Of a stretch of DNA of 64,000 bases, positions 24,812 through 35,403 are shown one piece after another. Under the pieces are notes generated by a model. That model ran no database searches. It saw only the letters and a list, made by a program, of their open reading frames with translations, and had not been told where the DNA came from. Positions within the stretch are counted from its first letter, which is position 1; each line of letters opens with the position of its first letter. The DNA lies in NCBI GenBank assembly GCA_963965975.1, contig OZ014411.1, forward strand, positions 23,171,249 to 23,235,248. Reading direction: 5' to 3'. The position numbers and the translations under genes are program-made. The stretch is from Xestospongia bergquistia (taxonomy: Eukaryota; Porifera; Demospongiae; Haplosclerida; Petrosiidae).

Positions 24812-24975
24812 TGTTGTATTCCCAGTCATAAGTTACCGTAAAAGAACTCAGAGTTATCATTAAAATACAACTCACATACACAACTACAGTTAATTACAAA
24901 AATGACAGTATATACCTACCCTAAACAATATTCATAGTCACAGTTATCATATTCTTCACAGTCATAGTTATCACA
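24812..24975 (-). repeat. 5' LTR of the Gypsy element
   Basis: 164 bp, about 22 bp longer than the other LTR because the terminal motif gtcatagttatcaca is duplicated next to the outer end. The inner end is followed by CTGGCGACGAGGGTAACTGG, the position of the primer-binding site. Confidence 0.85.
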
Positions 24976-24980
24976 ATTTG

Positions 24981-25352
24981 TTAAGACAATGATATAGATA
25001 GGTCAATACAGTAAGTTTGTTATTATTGTCTTATAATATTTTTGAGTGCAGGTACTGTGTATAGACGTGAATGGTTTGAATGGCATGGAACAGCTGGTCA
25101 TTTATATAGCCTGGTCAATATTTTGGCTTATTACTCTAATATATTTTACAGTGTATGTACATGTAATTATATGTACATTCACAGTTTATATAGTAAAATA
25201 CATACATGTACATTTATATTCTACATTGCTTACCTGGTAAAAAATGGGTAAAGTATTAGAAATATCAAACAGTGATGGAGGTTTACAAGACTCTATTCGT
25301 CAATGAAGTTAATACTTCATTTTCTCTAGATCTCATGTAACAATTAATAATG
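24981..25352. other. Flank of LTR insertion
   Basis: It contains the continuation of the interrupted tandem repeat (25068-25105) and AT-rich sequence. No gene recognised. Confidence 0.45.
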
Positions 25353-28052
25353 TTAGACAGTAAGCAGTTCTTCGTCACTGTGTAATGTTAAACTATCTTT
25401 TCTATGTTTATTAACTAATTTGATGGGTGGAATGATTAATTTCCTTGACTTTTTTTTCTCCACTGCTACAACCTCACAGTTCTACAAAAAACAGTTATTA
25501 ATAGAACAATATATATCTGTTATGGACTATCTAAAATTTATATAGTGTACTTTATTTGCCTTTACTGTATGTATATATTATATGTACATTTAATGTATAA
25601 AAGATATACCATTATACTCATAATATACATACAGTAAGTAGATTCAAATGATATTAAAACTTGGAAGAGATTATATTTTAGTTTCATAAAAAATACCACT
25701 ACTACCACACCTCATACTATATTTATTATTGGAACATTAAAAGACATCCTCGATGTAGAGCTGAATAATGCTGTATTCTAATGTATTCTGTATTCTATTT
25801 TATTCTGTATTCTAATGAGGGTTCTGGTACACCAGTCAAATGTTCAAAAACATCATCTTTAACATTTATGAAGTATATTTAATATAATTGTTGTATTTTA
25901 ATAACACACATTATCAAGAGGTCTCAGATCCAAGTAAACAGAACCAGTATCAGATTTGGAAGAAACTAAAACAGAAAATAAAATAATAAACCACAATTAA
26001 TTAGAGAAAACTAAACTATAAATATGCTAACAAATATGTTCACTGTAAAAATTAAATTGTTATTTTAACAATTACTTTATAGTTTACATTGGTGGATTAC
26101 TATGATATATAGAATTTTTGTGAATTACTCATTGTGTAATTTCTTGGTATGTTGTACATTCTATATTCCATAGCAACCCACTGATGTAAACCACAAATTA
26201 ATTGTTAAAATAACAATTTAATTTTTACAGTGTTAATAGAATATAATAATACATGTACATGTATCTCATATGGTCTGGTGTAAAATTATACACTAGTAGC
26301 ACATAAGACAAGAATCTATAATACCTTCAGTAGAAGATCTTAGCTGAAGTCTATTTATATTAATTGTAGCTTTGTAAATCACTTTAATGGCTTCAATATT
26401 TTAATACACAAATTTATACTTGCTCTTATGGCAATACTTTGTATATAGGTAATACAGCTAACATTGGAATTGTCAAACATAATGACTTAAGACCCATACT
26501 ACACTACAGGAAGTACTGTTGAAGTAATTTGGTATCTTATAATTAGAAAGTGAATAAGAAAAGGCAAAAAAGGTTAAAGTTAACAACAATAACAACACAT
26601 GTTTCTGTCATCTTGTGTGCTAACATAATTTGAGTCATGCCACTTAGTATAGATGTCTTAACTTCCTGTCATGAGGTATTTATTACCTTGTTGTGGTCTT
26701 GTACTAATAGGATTCTTATCAACAGATTGAGGTCAGTAGTAAGCAATCATTGATACATTTCTATGCTATTATTAGCTTGTAGAGAACTGACTGACTCTAG
26801 TTGTTGCATAAGCTGATTATCAAGTACTTTAGGTGATGGGATAGGCTGCCATTGAAATGAATGATATGAATTCTCTTTGAATTCTCTACTTTCTTCTTTG
26901 CCAGAGGGACTGATGCTACCTTCTCTTGACTCCTCTTTAATAGCTTCTAGCGTTATATAAAGGTTACTCTCACTTAAACAATCAAATCAGCTGCTGTGAA
27001 GAACTGTAGCTTTACGAGAACATCCTGGACTAGATCTAAGTGATAAAAACACCATACAACTTATAGATATTGAATTTTCTAATTTACATGTAGTCTTGAC
27101 ATCCAGGTTCTTTCTTGTATTATATCCTATTTATTACACTGTATCCCAATCTATACATGCACACATATCATATTATAGATGATATGTCAATTCTATCCCA
27201 TACTCCTGGTTATTTATATACCTGGTTACTTGTACATGTACATGTATTATGAATTTTCCTGATATTTAGTCTAACAATATTTACTACTGATAAAAATACT
27301 TGCTAGAATTAGTTAAGATGATATATCTGTATTACATAATGTTCATATACTTCTTTCCTGATACATTGCTATCTTTACTAATGTCCTCTTCTTTGTAACT
27401 ACTAGACTCCTCAGTAGATGTATACTGATATCTTTATCACTAATTGACTCAAGAGTTATAGGGGGAGGAGATGGTTGTTGTTGATCATTTTCCAAGTCAA
27501 CTTCCCTATTCCAATTTGTATCTTCTTTGTTGATGGATGTAATATCTTTAAGGCATTGACAAGAAGATCCTCCTTTAAGTGAGCCTTTATTGTTGACTGT
27601 TGTATAATGACTTCTGAAGATTCTAAGACAGACTCAAATTGAGATCGAAATTCATTCCATTCTTGGTCTCCAGTATCAGCCATATCATAGACTTGCTTGG
27701 ATCTCTCTGCTTCTTCAGGAATTATGTGAGGTCTTTCTTTATGATCATGTTTTTCTTTCTTCTCTTCAATATCTTCAATGGACATATCTAGAATTACCAT
27801 GGAAACAAAGAACATAATTATGTAATGTACATGCACATCATAACAACAACTACATGTATAATATACATGTACATGCTATTACTGCTTAATTAATTAATAT
27901 TCATTGATCACATACTATTTTTAATTGATTAACAAACATGTACAGTGTCTCGTCTTTTGATGAATAATTAACAAAATATTATACGTACACTGTAAATATG
28001 TACCTTTCATTGCTGTATTAATATCCTCTCTACCTCTGCTAGCTCCACGCAT
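25353..28052 (-). CDS. Unrecognised multi-exon gene, charged disordered protein (possibly broken)
   Basis: Exon-like segments with splice borders on the minus strand: 28004-28052 (MRGASRGREDINTAMK, start), about 27440-27787 (acidic/helical, SIEDIEEKKEKHDHKERPH, DTGDQEWNEFRSQFESVLES), about 26752-26946 (SREGSISPSGKEESREF, WQPIPSPKVLDNQLMQQL), 26335-26369, 25910-25965 (SSKSDTGSVYLDLRPLDN) and 25353-25481 (VAVEKKKSRKLIIPPIKL, ending HSDEELLTV and stop). Phases agree for the first junction and the last two. Inside 27440-27787 the sensible frame changes at about 27550 (after LLVNAL, then DITSINKEDTNWN in another frame), which is either a frameshift or an unseen small intron. I do not recognise the family. 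It looks like a coiled, charged adaptor-type protein; decay is possible. Confidence 0.5.
26041..26232. mobile_element. 192-bp near-palindromic MITE
   Basis: The two halves are inverted copies for about 75 bp, starting cactgtaaaaattaaattgt and ending with its complement. There is no coding sequence. It lies between exons of the unrecognised minus-strand gene. A related start (cactgtaaaaattgatta) appears at about 46205. Confidence 0.85.
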
Positions 28053-28059
28053 TTTGATT

Positions 28060-28900
28060 ATACCCTTGTCTCTTGTCTATTGCCACATATTCATATGAGT
28101 AGAACGAGTAAATATTTGTAATGACTGACTGTCATCTTCATTCTAAGAAAAAGGAAATTTTATAACAAAACAAACTTAATACAACATTAATCATTAGACA
28201 AGTCCCTTAACTAACAGGGACACAGACATGAAAGAAAATTTGGTCCGGTTAATTAATTATCCATGATGGGAGTTAACTTTTTAAAAATAAACATACAATT
28301 ATTATTCATGACAATCTATTATTAATTAATAATGAGCATTTAATTTTTCGAGAAAAATTGGTCCGACCAAAGCCTGACCGGCAAGACCAGCCCTACGCCT
28401 ATGACTAGTATACTTATCATTTATCTCTGAATCATTAATCTACTGTGTTCATCTCTCTAGGAGACCAACAAACTATAAGACTATGGAACTTAAAAACAGA
28501 AACATTGTTGAGGACACTTTTTGCGAGTGACAGTTTTATAGTCCCAAAGTATCCATTATAATTGGTATCTAACCAGGTATATAGTGAATTGAAGGAATGA
28601 CTAGAGTAAGGACTTGAATTTAATTCTTGCCAATTTTTGAAAAAAAATTCTGCCATGGATGGATACAGTATTAAAATATTATATTCTTTTTAAAATCATA
28701 AGTCGTCAAATTTTAAATTGTCAAATAACATTTGTGAGGCAATTAGTCAAAGCTTTTCATTGTCAATAATTACTGCTATACAGTATATTGGCATTATTAT
28801 AATCATAACAGTAAAATACTACCTTAACTTAAAATTTAAAATTAACAAAAATCCATTGAACCTTAATAATAATGTACTGTACTTTCATTGTACCATCATG
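28060..28900. other. Intergenic AT-rich region
   Basis: Short open frames on both strands lack splice or domain support. It should hold the promoter of the minus-strand gene that starts at 28052. Confidence 0.4.
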
Positions 28901-28918
28901 CCATAGTTTCATCATGGC

Positions 28919-29130
28919 CTCATTCCCATACCCTCATTCCCATACCCTTGCACCATCATACCCTCATTCCCATACCCTTGTACCATCATGCCCTTATTCC
29001 CATATCCTCATACCATCATTCCCATCCCTCGTACCATCATACCCTCATTCCCATACCCTTGTACTGTCATACCCTCATTCCCATCCTCATACCATCATAC
29101 CCTCATTCCCATACCCTTGTATTGTCATAA
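28919..29130. repeat. Minisatellite of cattcccatacccttgtaccatcata type
   Basis: Variable-length units (about 18-40 bp) of cattcccataccc, cttgtaccatcat and taccct repeat about eight times. All three plus frames stay open with His/Pro/Ser-rich translations, which is a side effect of the repeat and not a gene. Confidence 0.9.
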
Positions 29131-29261
29131 TTCTCATGTGAAATTGGTCCCATTGTTGCCAGTTACATACCTCATCATCACAGATATCTATATTAAAATC
29201 AGCTGAGGGGAGATATTGCACAAATATCTTTTGGTAACTCCTCCTTGAAGTCAGCCATGCT

Positions 29262-29600
29262 TTTCTGATGAAAGATCATGCTAGTGTTTGCAACAATCCA
29301 GATACCAATACAGAGGATGGATGTTATAAAAAATCAGTTTCTGGACTCTATAATGTATGACTTGGTTGTGCAAAACTTCGACTTTTAGATTCTAAGCATT
29401 ATGTTCTAGAACATCAATTCATTGTTTATCGTGGGTTTGCATATAAATCTTAGATACAGCTGATCTCAATATAAATATCACATTTCAACAGGATAGGAAT
29501 AGAAATTGTAGGATCAGTTTACTGCAATTGCAAAGATGCAAGTATTTCTGTAAAATGGACAGGACAAACGTTACAAACGTTTGACTAATAACTGTTAAAT
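29262..29600 (+). pseudogene. Fragment of the LRAT/PPPDE-like gene
   Basis: The segment matches the middle of the intact gene at 30230-30560 (gtttgcaacaatccagatac, gaacatcaattcattg...cgtgggtttgcatat). It lacks the signal peptide and the NCQH box and has several stops and deletions. Same orientation as the intact gene, about 0.7 kb upstream. Confidence 0.78.
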
Positions 29601-29991
29601 AACAAAATGCTAGCTAGGATGCAGTCTCAAAGACAACTTGTCTCATACTATATACTACTGAGTATTTTGAACCTTCAATCATAGTTCAGCCTGTTTACAT
29701 TTATTGATTGATCCACCTGACTTGATAATCTACTGCCATTATACAACTGTGTAACTTTGTAATTCTATTTAGCTGATGATATTTTAATACAATAGCATCT
29801 TTTGTTTCAGATAATTTTATTATAAACATTATTAGTATACACAAATATGTTACCCATCTCTTTCATAAAATCTGTTATTAATGTTATGTATAGTTGTCAT
29901 GGAGATAAAACCTAAGTTTGTTGGAATTTGGATAATTAAAACACTTGTCAAAATTCAAAATTCCAGGGAATAAATTCTGCTGATATGTCAT

Positions 29992-30813
29992 GTGCTTTGT
30001 TATATAATGAAGTCCTTAGGTTTGTTGAATAGGTCTTACAATATACTGATGACTTCTAAAATACTGCTTTGTCTTTTGTTGTCTAGCTCTCTTGTTAGAG
30101 CTAATGTAATTCGTAGCAGCAGTAGCTCTGGAGCAGGTACTGCTAATCAAACATGTGGAACAGATAATATAAATTTCTACTGTCCAGTTGATAGACTGTG
30201 TAAACCTCGTTCTCAACGCTGTACTCATGCTAATGTCTGCAATAATCCAGATACCAATACAGAGGATGGGTGTTACGAAACATCAATTTCTGGACTCTAT
30301 AATATACAACTTGGTCATGCAAAGCTTGGATTTTCAGGTTCTAAGCAATATGCTCTAGAGCATCAATTCATTCTTTATCGCGGATTTGCATATGAGTTTG
30401 GAAAAAGTTATGGAGTACAAATCTTAGATACAGCTGATCCTCAATATAAATATCGCAATGGTATGCATTTGAATAGCAAAGGAATTGAAATCATAGGATC
30501 AGGTTATTGTACATGGGAAGATGCAACAAGCTTTGCAAATGGATGGAACAAACGCTATTCTTTTTTCTTTAGAAATTGTCAACATTTTGCAATTGCTCTA
30601 GAAGAATTTCTAACTACTGGTGTATGTAGTGTGCCTATATCTAATCGTGTTAAACGAGAGGATCGCACTGCAGATTTGAATCAACAAATTAATGATATAT
30701 TACAAAACTGTTCCATAGTGTGTTGTGATAATGAAGGGAACAGTGTTGTATCTATGTCTCCAATTATGATATTCATTATATTTAGTATAATACTTGTAGT
30801 TGCTATAATATGA
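29992..30813 (+). CDS. Membrane-anchored LRAT/PPPDE-like protein with Cys-rich N-terminus
   Basis: Single exon, 273 residues (254 if the Met at residue 20, before TSKILLCLLL, is used). Visible in order: signal peptide (about 20-38); a Cys-rich module (TCGTDNINFYCPVDRLC ... CNNPDTNTEDGC, about 53-95); a globular domain with EHQFILYRGFAYEFG (about 123-137) and FRNCQHFAIALEEFL (about 194-208); a basic RVKRED site (about 220); and a C-terminal transmembrane segment (FIIFSIILVVAII). An early His and a late NCxHF Cys are the order seen in permuted papain-like folds (LRAT, PPPDE), which act as acyltransferases or thiol peptidases. RVKR fits furin-type cleavage, so the domain could be released from its anchor. 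The enzyme class is inferred. A poly(A) signal follows at 30946. Confidence 0.72.
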   Translation: MLCYIMKSLGLLNRSYNILMTSKILLCLLLSSSLVRANVIRSSSSSGAGTANQTCGTDNINFYCPVDRLCKPRSQRCTHANVCNNPDTNTEDGCYETSISGLYNIQLGHAKLGFSGSKQYALEHQFILYRGFAYEFGKSYGVQILDTADPQYKYRNGMHLNSKGIEIIGSGYCTWEDATSFANGWNKRYSFFFRNCQHFAIALEEFLTTGVCSVPISNRVKREDRTADLNQQINDILQNCSIVCCDNEGNSVVSMSPIMIFIIFSIILVVAII

Positions 30814-30945
30814 TCAATGCTTTATAATTCTGTAAGCAAAAGAACTACTATAAAAAGTAATTTTGATAATAATAGTTTTGTTTGATTTTGTTTTGGTTTT
30901 ATATTTATTATCTTATAGACAGAATCCTTGACATTGTTTTATGCT

Positions 30946-30951
30946 AATAAA
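30946..30951 (+). terminator. Poly(A) signal of the LRAT/PPPDE-like gene
   Basis: AATAAA about 130 bp after the stop codon, with a second AATAAA at about 30964. Confidence 0.6.
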
Positions 30952-30969
30952 AATTGATTATGCAATAAA

Positions 30970-31555
30970 AGTGGCTTGTAATAGTCACGTGACTTTTAGC
31001 CAATCAAAATTCTTTATTTCAATCAGCTGATAGTGCTTTATAGTTAACACCTGTTATATATCACTGCACATTCCAGTATATCACAACACACATTGCACTC
31101 AAAGTGAGAAAATGGATTTGATAAAATACACCAATTACAGATTTAGTGAACAGAAGAACACTCTCTTAAATGCTGTACATAAGTTAATTAGAATCCAGGC
31201 AGGTTAAAAGATGCACAATGGGAGATGTTCTAAAAAAACTCCAATAGAAGATCAGCAAAAATTCAGGTGAGGTAATTATTATATCACTAACACATTGAGA
31301 AATGGTATTATCAAATTTTAGGGAAATCTTCAATTTTGAAATAACACAGGTAACAATAAGACATCATTATTAACAACTAATTTCTTGAATGGTGACAATG
31401 ACTTGTTAACAATGAATTCAACCCTCTATGGAATATCAGCCATACCCTCCCCAGTGGGAATTTGTAGTTAAGTGTGAATCACACCACTTCAAGTAAACAA
31501 TTCAATGAATACTTTCAGATAATTTCAAGAAATTAATCACTCTCTCTATTATGTG
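30970..31555. other. Intergenic AT-rich region
   Basis: No gene or array recognised between the intact LRAT/PPPDE-like gene and the MITE that follows. Confidence 0.4.
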
Positions 31556-31559
31556 TATA

Positions 31560-31820
31560 TACCGTAAATAGCTCTTATTTCGTTCTCAAAACATTCGTTT
31601 CAAAAAATTTCGTGTTGATAGATTTTCGTCTGACTCTAATTAAATGAAAATTTTGCTAAAGTGAAATTTTTACACAAAGCTGAGACCAAGTTTTGCAATG
31701 GCTCGGGTAATGAGAAAACTTCATTAAATAGAAATTTTCGATTCGCAAAAATTTCATTTATCAAGGTTATCAAGGGTGAAAGCAAAATATTTCACAACGA
31801 AAAAAAAGCTAATTACGGTA
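31560..31820. mobile_element. 261-bp MITE with taccgtaa termini
   Basis: It begins taccgtaaatagct and ends agctaattacggta, a 14-bp terminal inverted repeat with one mismatch. The interior is rich in aaatttcg/cgaaaattt blocks in both orientations. A 60-codon open frame crosses its edge and is not a gene. Confidence 0.85.
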
Positions 31821-31884
31821 ACTCATATACACATTATCAATAAGATTCTAGTCTAACATCAACTAACATAACGGGTTTTAAGCA

Positions 31885-32152
31885 TTAGTTGTCTCTTTCA
31901 ATAGCTTCCTATCTTGTTATTGTGTCTGCCAATTCCATTTTTCATCACAGTAGTAGCTTTGGAGCAGATATTACTCCTCAAACATGTGAAACAGATAATA
32001 TAAAATTCTACTGTCCAGTTGACAGACAGTGCAAGTCTTGTTCTCAATGCTGTACTCATGCTAATGTCTGTAACAATCCAACAACTAATCAAACAACAAA
32101 AGTCTATGATCCTAAAACATGTAATAAAACACATCATGTCAAGATAATGTAG
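31885..32152 (+). pseudogene. 5' fragment of the LRAT/PPPDE-like gene (first)
   Basis: Homologous to the leader and Cys-rich module of the intact gene (TPQTCETDNIKFYCPVDRQC, HANVCNNP), then diverges into unrelated sequence and stops. The catalytic domain is absent. Lies 1.1 kb downstream of the intact copy, in the same orientation. Confidence 0.75.
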
Positions 32153-32257
32153 GAATGGTAATACTAAAAAAACAAAGAAACAAGGTAGCAATAAACAAGC
32201 AATCCATATAAAAGGTTTGTTGAATATAGGTCTCATAATACACTGATAACTTCTATA

Positions 32258-32424
32258 ATACTGCTTTTTCTTTTGTTGTCCAGCTATCTTGTTAGAGCTA
32301 ATGTATATATAATTCATCGCAGCAGTAGCTCTGGAGATGTTATTACTCCTCAAACATGTGGAACAGATAATATAAATTTCTACTGTCCAGTTGCTGAACT
32401 ATGTAAAACTGGTTTTCAACATTG
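32258..32424 (+). pseudogene. 5' fragment of the LRAT/PPPDE-like gene (second), cut by the DUSP duplication
   Basis: The leader and TPQTCGTDNINFYCPV module match the intact gene until about 32424. There the sequence changes within a few bases into the 3' end of the duplicated DUSP segment (agataagattattg). The fragment is thus truncated by that insertion or rearrangement. Confidence 0.78.
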
Positions 32425-32449
32425 TACTCAAGCTAAGATAAGATTATTG

Positions 32450-33100
32450 TTATTGTTTGCACAAGTACTCTTTGTATTCTTGTAATGATTTTTTTTGGGA
32501 CTTTGTCTCTATGGCATGAATTGGGTATCTTCTAGCTCTGGTTTCCCTAATAGCTTCATTTGCAGACATTTCATTATTCGTGTATAAAAGATAGGCTGCT
32601 AACATGGTTCCAGTTCGACCAACACCTGCACAGCAGTGTATGCCTACAGGACCTTTAGCATTTTTTATTATTTCATTTACTTTCTGCATCTGTGGTTAAA
32701 GGAGAAAAATAGTATCATTTATTTGAATACTGGTATACATACATACCTTAATAGTCTCATACATATAAGCATATATTTAATACATGAATACCTGCTCAAT
32801 GGTTGGCGCAGTGAAATTTTTAAAAACAACTGGATAAACTACTATTCTGTTACTTTTGGCTTCATCAAGATAACTTGGTGGATCATCTTCCAAGTTTATC
32901 AAAACTTTTATTCCATTTTCTTTCAAGTACTTCATATTTCCTGTCATTCCAGGATATGCCATGGCAGGTAATGTGTCCTTCTCAAACCATTTGAAACTAT
33001 AAGGTTCATTTGGATTGTTTTGACTAACAACTAACTTCATATGATCGATAGACTTAGTTTCCATTTTTCTTGATACTTGATATATTATTATGTGATACAC
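32450..33100 (-). CDS. DUSP23-like: DUSP23-like dual-specificity phosphatase, copy 2
   Basis: Exons 32792-33100 and 32450-32689 have the same structure and intron position as copy 1 at 11643-12292, and roughly 95% of the residues match. Both frames are open. The loop is [11 protein letters not shown]: the catalytic Cys and Arg of CX5R remain, but the residue after the catalytic Cys changed from Arg to Cys. Homology continues beyond the gene (11627-12486 against 32427-33364), so promoter-proximal DNA was copied too. It is the younger location, because it interrupts an LRAT-like fragment. Whether it is expressed cannot be seen. Confidence 0.83.
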
Positions 33101-33255
33101 TTCCTTAACTGCATGCTGTTACACTTAAGGTATATTAAACACTATTTTAGGAAGATAATAGTATGTATAAATGCCATGGCTATACACACATCTATTTATG
33201 TATAATAGTGATGCATTTTAAGGATGACTCAAATTAATGCTACAGCTTGGTATGG

Positions 33256-33256
33256 T

Positions 33257-33322
<66 letters not shown>
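33256..33322. repeat. TA dinucleotide repeat
   Basis: About 65 bp of uninterrupted ta/at in the upstream flank of DUSP copy 2. Copy 1 has no such tract at the matching place (about 12437), so it expanded after the duplication. Confidence 0.95.
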
Positions 33323-33326
<4 letters not shown>

Positions 33327-33364
33327 GCTAATTTAAAAGTAATTTGGTAGGTGATTTTAATAAA

Positions 33365-35400
33365 TTGTATTGTGAGTTAAGTAACACTGGTTTTCAATAA
33401 ATGCAACATTTATTGACATTATATAATGACAGACATCTAACTATATTAAAGCTATTAAAAAAGACAATATATAAGGTTTCAATAATTTGAGCAGGACAAT
33501 TCTTAGATATGATATAACAGTGATGTTGCAAATAAACCCTTGTGGTATATGTAAAAGTGCTAATATAATTGTTCTAATATCGGATTGTGGTATTATTCTA
33601 TTGGTACTCTAGTACCTTTATATACTGGCAGTTTTGGTAGTGAGATTGTACTATATACATCCAATATTTTAAAGAAGTTTTCAGGTCAAATTACAATATT
33701 AGCCAGGAGTGCAGGTTATGAGGATCAGTGTACTTTTATTATTCTAGATGAAAATAGAGTAAATCAAAGTTGTAGAAGCATAGTATATAAAAATAACACT
33801 TAATTATTGTTAGGACTAAAATCATATCTTTACAATGAAGTTATGATAGGGCTATGTAAATGGTCATAATGCAGACTCTTCTATATACAGTTCTCTCTGA
33901 TTTAGCTCGACAAAAGATGCTAATCCCCCAGTTTGTTGTTTTTATTTCAATGTTTCTAAATGGATCTCCAGAGCAATTACTATTGGTTTTAAAAGTTTAT
34001 CATACACAGCCCATAACAACAGTACAGGTTTGGTACTACAACAAATCATTACCAGGATTATTATCAATATATCATTGACAATATGAGGAGAGATTTTATC
34101 AAGTCCTCTCTCATCTTCTACACATATAGACAGAAAGTTCCTGTTATTATATATACTTTATTGATAACAAAAACTCTTTATCTTGTCCTATCCTTTCTAT
34201 TAATACATTAGTTCCACAGGAGATTTGTATAGGTTCTTTATAGTGGGCTTATCATTACAATACATTTATGTGAGATGTCAGTGACAATTTTAGCAATAAT
34301 TATTAACTGAACTACTGTTTCATTGTTGTATAAAAATATGCCTTTAAGAAAAGAGCAAAAAATTAAGCAATCCATTGCAATATGTACATACACTTTGTTT
34401 ATGAATGACAGTGAGTTCAATGGTATGACAATCAGTCCAATATATGATAAGACAGAGATTAAAGATCCCAAAAAATGGTCATAGTAAACATGTTTGTACT
34501 CAGAGAAATATTACCAATATTTAGAGCTATTGGTTAAGTCTAATGTCCAATTTCAATTTTGAGAGATTGTTTTCAAGTGAATAACCATACACGAGTTTAC
34601 GTTTAAAGTTAGTATCTGATAGAGCCAAAAGTACGCGTAACTTTAAAATTTCTGTAGGCTATAGTGCTGAAAGAGCATTTGGATAGATGTAGCTTATAGT
34701 ACAAAAAAATGCAAGCACAGCTTCTACTTTATTTCTAAGTACTCTAAGCAATGGCATTAATATGATTTAATACATTCAATAGTTTGGATTGATGTTATCT
34801 TGTGTAAAAATGGAAAATCTGTTCATTTGAGCCTTTTCTCTTTCCTTTTACACTGGATTAAATCCATTAGACTACAATTAGGTAGTCTAGAAGTGTTTAC
34901 TTTAATACATAGTTTAATTAGGCATGTATTAAATCAAATGCCTTTTGCTCTAAAATACCTTAAAATTGGAAACATGAAAGTAGCATTGTAATTGACCACT
35001 TTATACATAATTTTTTAGGAAAAATAAAGAATAATGCAAAGCTTTGGAACCAATCTCATTTTATTTGCTTTGATGGAATATAATTATATTTATATATGAC
35101 AAAAACCATGCAGTGGCATATCTTTTCAGTAACCGTAGCAAAGTGAAAAAAATACAGAATGTAGTATAGGCTATCACTTGTAATTGTGTGAGTCAATAAT
35201 GATTGTTTGTTGTTGATATACTCCTTTGATGACACAGCTAACTACATGTACATGGGCAATGTCTTTGGAACAGACATGACATAATAGAAAATGTTGACCT
35301 GTAATACTAGTTCGCGAAGTCTGGGCTTTTCACATGTATAATCTTTAGACCAACTCAAAAAGTGTCTGTGCATGTGAATGCACAAAATGTATTTATTATG
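33365..35400. other. 2-kb AT-rich region without a supported gene
   Basis: Several open frames of 60-77 codons occur on both strands (33585-33803, 33860-34078, 34238-34471, 34800-34991). None has a start context, splice structure or motif I trust. It could be an eroded mobile element. Confidence 0.4.
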
Positions 35401-35403
35401 TTT

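Larger units (their letters stand above)
21062..24975 (-). mobile_element. Ty3/Gypsy LTR retrotransposon, complete ends but defective
   Basis: LTRs at 21062-21203 and 24812-24975 are near-identical over about 140 bp. The element is flanked by the 5-bp duplication atttg (21057-21061 and 24976-24980), which proves a transposition event. On the minus strand the order is LTR, gag, protease, RT, partial RNase H, integrase, purine tract (AGAAAGGGAGGAA), LTR. That is the Ty3/Gypsy order. Stops, frameshifts and an RNase H deletion break the reading frame at six or more places, so it cannot move by itself. Confidence 0.93.

Noticed and set aside
28872-29206. Three overlapping His/Pro/Ser-rich open frames
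   Set aside because: All frames stay open because the DNA is a cattcccatacc minisatellite.
31661-31843. 60-codon frame (+)
   Set aside because: Mostly inside a MITE defined by its taccgtaa ends.
33585-34078. Two 72-codon frames (+) between DUSP copy 2 and the Death-DUF4384 gene
   Set aside because: Composition is weakly protein-like, but frames end without splice donors and no family is recognisable.
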